This document shows positions 22,394-24,433 of a stretch of 24,433 nt of DNA, piece by piece; the first letter of the stretch is position 1; each line of letters begins with the position of its first letter. Below the pieces are notes generated by a model. That model was not told the origin of the DNA, ran no database searches, and saw only the letters and a program-made list of their open reading frames with translations. The stretch is taken from NCBI GenBank assembly GCA_002327405.1, contig DCVO01000099.1:1-24433 (forward strand), given 5' to 3'. Origin of the DNA: Thiobacillus sp. UBA2186 (GTDB lineage: Bacteria; Pseudomonadota; Gammaproteobacteria; Burkholderiales; Thiobacillaceae). Made by a program: the position numbers and the translations under genes.

Positions 22394-23158
22394 GTGAAAC
22401 TGACCGTACTCGGCTGCGGCGGCGGCATCGGCAGCGGCCGCCACACCACCTGCTTCCTGCTGGACGAGGACGTGCTGGTCGACGCCGGCACCGGCATTAC
22501 GTCATTGAGCCTCGATCAGCTGGCGAAGATCGACCATGTCTTCCTCACCCACAGCCATCTCGATCATGTGCTGGGATTGCCGCTCCTGATCGACGCGGTG
22601 GGCGACCGCCGCGGCAGGCCCGTCACCGTGCACGCGCTGCCGGACACCCTGGAAATCCTCGACCAGCACCTGTTCAACTGGAAGCTGTGGCCCGATTTCC
22701 GCGAAGTTCCCGATGCTTCCGCCCCCTGGCTCAGGTTCGAACGCATGCCGCTGGGCTCGTCGGTCAGCCTGGGCGAAGCAAGGATCACCAGCCTGCCCGC
22801 GCACCATACCGTGCCTGCCTGCGGCTATCGGCTGTCGAACGGCAAGCGCAGCCTCGTGTTCACCGGCGACACCACGCGCAGCGAGGCGCTCATGCACACC
22901 TTGAACGAAATGGGCGATCTGGGCGACCTCATCATCGAAACCTCGTTCGAAAACGGCCTGCGCGATATTGCCGTCGCCTCCATGCACCACTGGCCGGATT
23001 CGCTGGCCCGGGAGTTGAAACATTTGAAACCCCAGCCGCGCATCTGGATCACCCATCTCAAGCCCGGCAACGAAGCGTCCATCATGGACGAACTGAAACG
23101 CAGTATCCCCGGGCGCGAAATCGCCCCGCTTGCGCAAGGGCAAGTGATCGAATGGTGA
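22394..23158 (+). CDS. Cyclic-nucleotide phosphodiesterase, metallo-beta-lactamase fold
   Basis: 254 residues, cytoplasmic. Metal-binding signature THSHLDH (His53, His55, Asp57, His58), followed by later ligands in PAHHTVPA, FTGDTTRSE and ITHLKPG, in the order of the metallo-beta-lactamase superfamily. It opens with VKLTVLGCGGGIGSGRHTT, typical of proteins annotated as 3',5'-cyclic-nucleotide phosphodiesterases in betaproteobacteria, so I infer cAMP (or cGMP) hydrolysis. It follows the adenylate cyclase directly, giving a synthesis/breakdown pair. The start is the GTG at 22394 with GGGGAAG just upstream; a TTG at 22391 is possible, and the ORF open from 22352 is repeat sequence. Its stop overlaps the next gene's start (GTGA). 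Confidence 0.85.
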   Translation: MKLTVLGCGGGIGSGRHTTCFLLDEDVLVDAGTGITSLSLDQLAKIDHVFLTHSHLDHVLGLPLLIDAVGDRRGRPVTVHALPDTLEILDQHLFNWKLWPDFREVPDASAPWLRFERMPLGSSVSLGEARITSLPAHHTVPACGYRLSNGKRSLVFTGDTTRSEALMHTLNEMGDLGDLIIETSFENGLRDIAVASMHHWPDSLARELKHLKPQPRIWITHLKPGNEASIMDELKRSIPGREIAPLAQGQVIEW

Positions 23159-23799
23159 ACGGCAACAGTGTGCCCGACGCTCTCCTGCTGATGACCGGCG
23201 GCTGCCCGCATTGCCCCGCGGCCCTGCAGGCCCTGACGGTTTTGCTGAAGGAAGGCGCGATCGGGCGCCTGGAAGTCATCAATGTCGCGGTGCACATCGA
23301 GGAAGCCGAGTCGCGCGGCGTGCAGTCCGTGCCCTGGATCAGGATCGGCCCGTTCGAGGTGGAAGGCGCGGCCATGCCCGCCAGACTGCGCGAACTTGCG
23401 CAGGGCGTGAACGACGACAAGGTGTTCGACGCCTGGCTGCTGGAAACGCTGAAATCGGGCAAGCGCCACAAATTCGAGGCGCTGGTGAAAAACGAGCCTC
23501 AGCGCATTCACGCGCTGGCTCGGATGATGAAGAATCCCGAGGCCAGCATGGCGATTCGCCTCGGCATCGGCGCCATCTTGGAAGAACTGCAGGGCAGCGG
23601 TTTGACCGAGACCTTGATTCCGTCATTTGGGGAAATGCTCAAGAGTGATGACAGATTATTGCGCACCGACGCCTGCCATTTCCTGACCCTGATCGGCACG
23701 GAGGCGATCCGTCCCCACATGCTGGCCTGCGTCGATGATGCCGACCCCGAAATCCGCGAAATGGCGGAAGAGTGGCTGGCGGAGAATCTGCCGGTCTAG
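23152..23799 (+). CDS. Thioredoxin-like plus HEAT-repeat protein
   Basis: 215 residues from the ATG at 23152 (a GTG one codon later also fits). The N-terminal part is thioredoxin/glutaredoxin-like: GGCPHC with Cys18 and Cys21 forming a CPHC redox pair, then a VPWIRI segment carrying the expected cis-proline. The C-terminal part (about 105-215) is helical and reads like two or three HEAT-type repeats (ASMAIRLGIGAILEEL, LLRTDACHFLTLIG, DPEIREMAEEWLAENL). No signal peptide, so cytoplasmic. The start overlaps the phosphodiesterase end, so it belongs to the cAMP module transcript. The combination suggests a protein that senses or transfers redox state to a partner, but the partner is unknown. Confidence 0.78.
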   Translation: MVNGNSVPDALLLMTGGCPHCPAALQALTVLLKEGAIGRLEVINVAVHIEEAESRGVQSVPWIRIGPFEVEGAAMPARLRELAQGVNDDKVFDAWLLETLKSGKRHKFEALVKNEPQRIHALARMMKNPEASMAIRLGIGAILEELQGSGLTETLIPSFGEMLKSDDRLLRTDACHFLTLIGTEAIRPHMLACVDDADPEIREMAEEWLAENLPV

Positions 23800-23826
23800 T
23801 GAAGGGGGAAGGGGGAAGGGAGAAGG
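23799..23826. repeat. Tandem heptads after the thioredoxin-HEAT gene
   Basis: Four imperfect 7-base units in a row, with consensus GGGAAGG (GTGAAGG, GGGAAGG, GGGAAGG, GAGAAGG), beginning on the last base of the TAG stop. They are related to the heptads at 13750-13806. No hairpin partner is seen on this side. Confidence 0.6.
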
Positions 23827-23860
23827 GTAGGCGATCTGTCCATCCCGACAAGCTTCAGAC

Positions 23861-24433
23861 CTACCACTTCACCACATGCACATTGTTCAGTGTTCTGCCG
23901 AGGAAGCGTTCGCCTATGGTCTGGAAACGGAGCGGCACGTCGGTGACGTAGAAATCGTAGCGCGGGGGCGTGGGCCCGGGGTTGGCCAGGCCTTTTTCGT
24001 TCAGCACCGCAGCGGCCTGCTCGGCCATGGCTTCGGCCGAGTCCACCAGCTTCACACCGGGGCCGCTGACTTCATGCAAGAGCGGTTTCAACAGCGGGTA
24101 GTGGGTGCAGCCCAGCACCAGGGTGTCGATTTTTTCCGCCAGCAGCGGGCGCAGATATTCCTTCGCGGTCAGGCGCGTGACCTCGTGCTCCAGCCAGCCT
24201 TCCTCCACCAGCGGCACGAACAGCGCGCAGGCCTGCGAATGGATGCGCGAGTCGGGCGCGTAGTCGTGGATGGCGCGCGCGTAGGCATTGCTGTTGATGG
24301 TGGTGGGCGTGCCGATGACGCCGATGCGCCTGCCGTCCTTTGCGGCGGCCGCGCCGGCGTCGATCACGTCCAGCACCGGCACCGGCGACAGGTCGCGCAC
24401 CACTTGTGCGGCGACCGCCGCCATGGTGTTGCA
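23861..24433 (-). CDS. murI: Glutamate racemase, N terminus cut by window
   Basis: Interconverts L- and D-glutamate for peptidoglycan synthesis in the cytoplasm. 190 codons are visible, ending at TAG 23861. The visible part begins exactly at the first catalytic cysteine codon (CNTMAA), and the second catalytic cysteine is in LVLGCTHYPLL. Other family features are the IGVIGTPTTINSNAYAR stretch and FVPLVEEGW. About the first 75-80 residues lie beyond the window edge. It converges on the thioredoxin-HEAT gene, with the tandem heptads and about 35 plain bases between. No terminator hairpin was seen. Confidence 0.93.
   Translation of the reverse strand, partial: CNTMAAVAAQVVRDLSPVPVLDVIDAGAAAAKDGRRIGVIGTPTTINSNAYARAIHDYAPDSRIHSQACALFVPLVEEGWLEHEVTRLTAKEYLRPLLAEKIDTLVLGCTHYPLLKPLLHEVSGPGVKLVDSAEAMAEQAAAVLNEKGLANPGPTPPRYDFYVTDVPLRFQTIGERFLGRTLNNVHVVKW

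Overview
The window looks like a chromosomal stretch of a high-GC betaproteobacterium. I infer Nitrosomonadales-like (Gallionella/Sulfuricella/Thiobacillus relatives) from the housekeeping genes, the SlyD-like isomerase, the CHASE2 cyclase paired with a beta-lactamase-fold phosphodiesterase, the remnant of a YeeE/DUF6691 sulfur-import gene and heptad-type intergenic repeats. No phage, transposase, plasmid, tRNA, rRNA or CRISPR signal was seen. It is mostly ordinary core genome with a few unusual loci.

Layout. 1-3000 (minus strand): aspartokinase lysC (3' part cut by the window edge), 23S rRNA methyltransferase rlmD, and a PolB-type DEDDy exonuclease two bases upstream of rlmD. 3048-4316 (minus): a degenerate-EAL plus HDOD signalling protein, divergent from 4386-6874 (plus): pgl, a secreted DUF4139 protein and a small conserved protein, all overlapping or nearly so. 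6888-10708 (minus): pgi and glgB, two bases apart. 10757-13749 (plus): glgC and a GH57 glycosidase with a 4-base overlap. Together pgl, pgi, glgB, glgC and GH57 form a sugar-phosphate and glycogen locus, but glgA is not in the window.

13843-15701: a SlyD-like isomerase, a strong terminator shared with a convergent SCP2-domain secreted protein, and a broken YeeE/DUF6691 gene. 15744-18587 (minus): a lipid-transport operon of the Mla/MCE type (permease, ATPase-like protein, MCE protein, lipoprotein). Its ATPase-like gene encodes only the C-terminal half of an ABC ATPase, with the key motifs decayed.

18679-23799 (plus): an SH3b protein, an M48 protease and a CHASE2 adenylate cyclase with 4-base overlaps, then after a hairpin repeat a cyclic-nucleotide phosphodiesterase and a thioredoxin-HEAT protein. 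This reads as a cell-envelope-sensing cAMP module with both synthesis and breakdown enzymes. The window ends in murI (minus), cut exactly at its first catalytic cysteine codon.

No intergenic gap exceeds 300 bases. The largest, 14335-14538, holds an inverted octad repeat and a terminator. Four intergenic gaps carry purine-rich heptad or octad repeats. The most unusual points are the ATPase lacking Walker A in the Mla-like operon, the multiply disrupted YeeE/DUF6691 remnant with an in-frame TGA, and the cAMP module.
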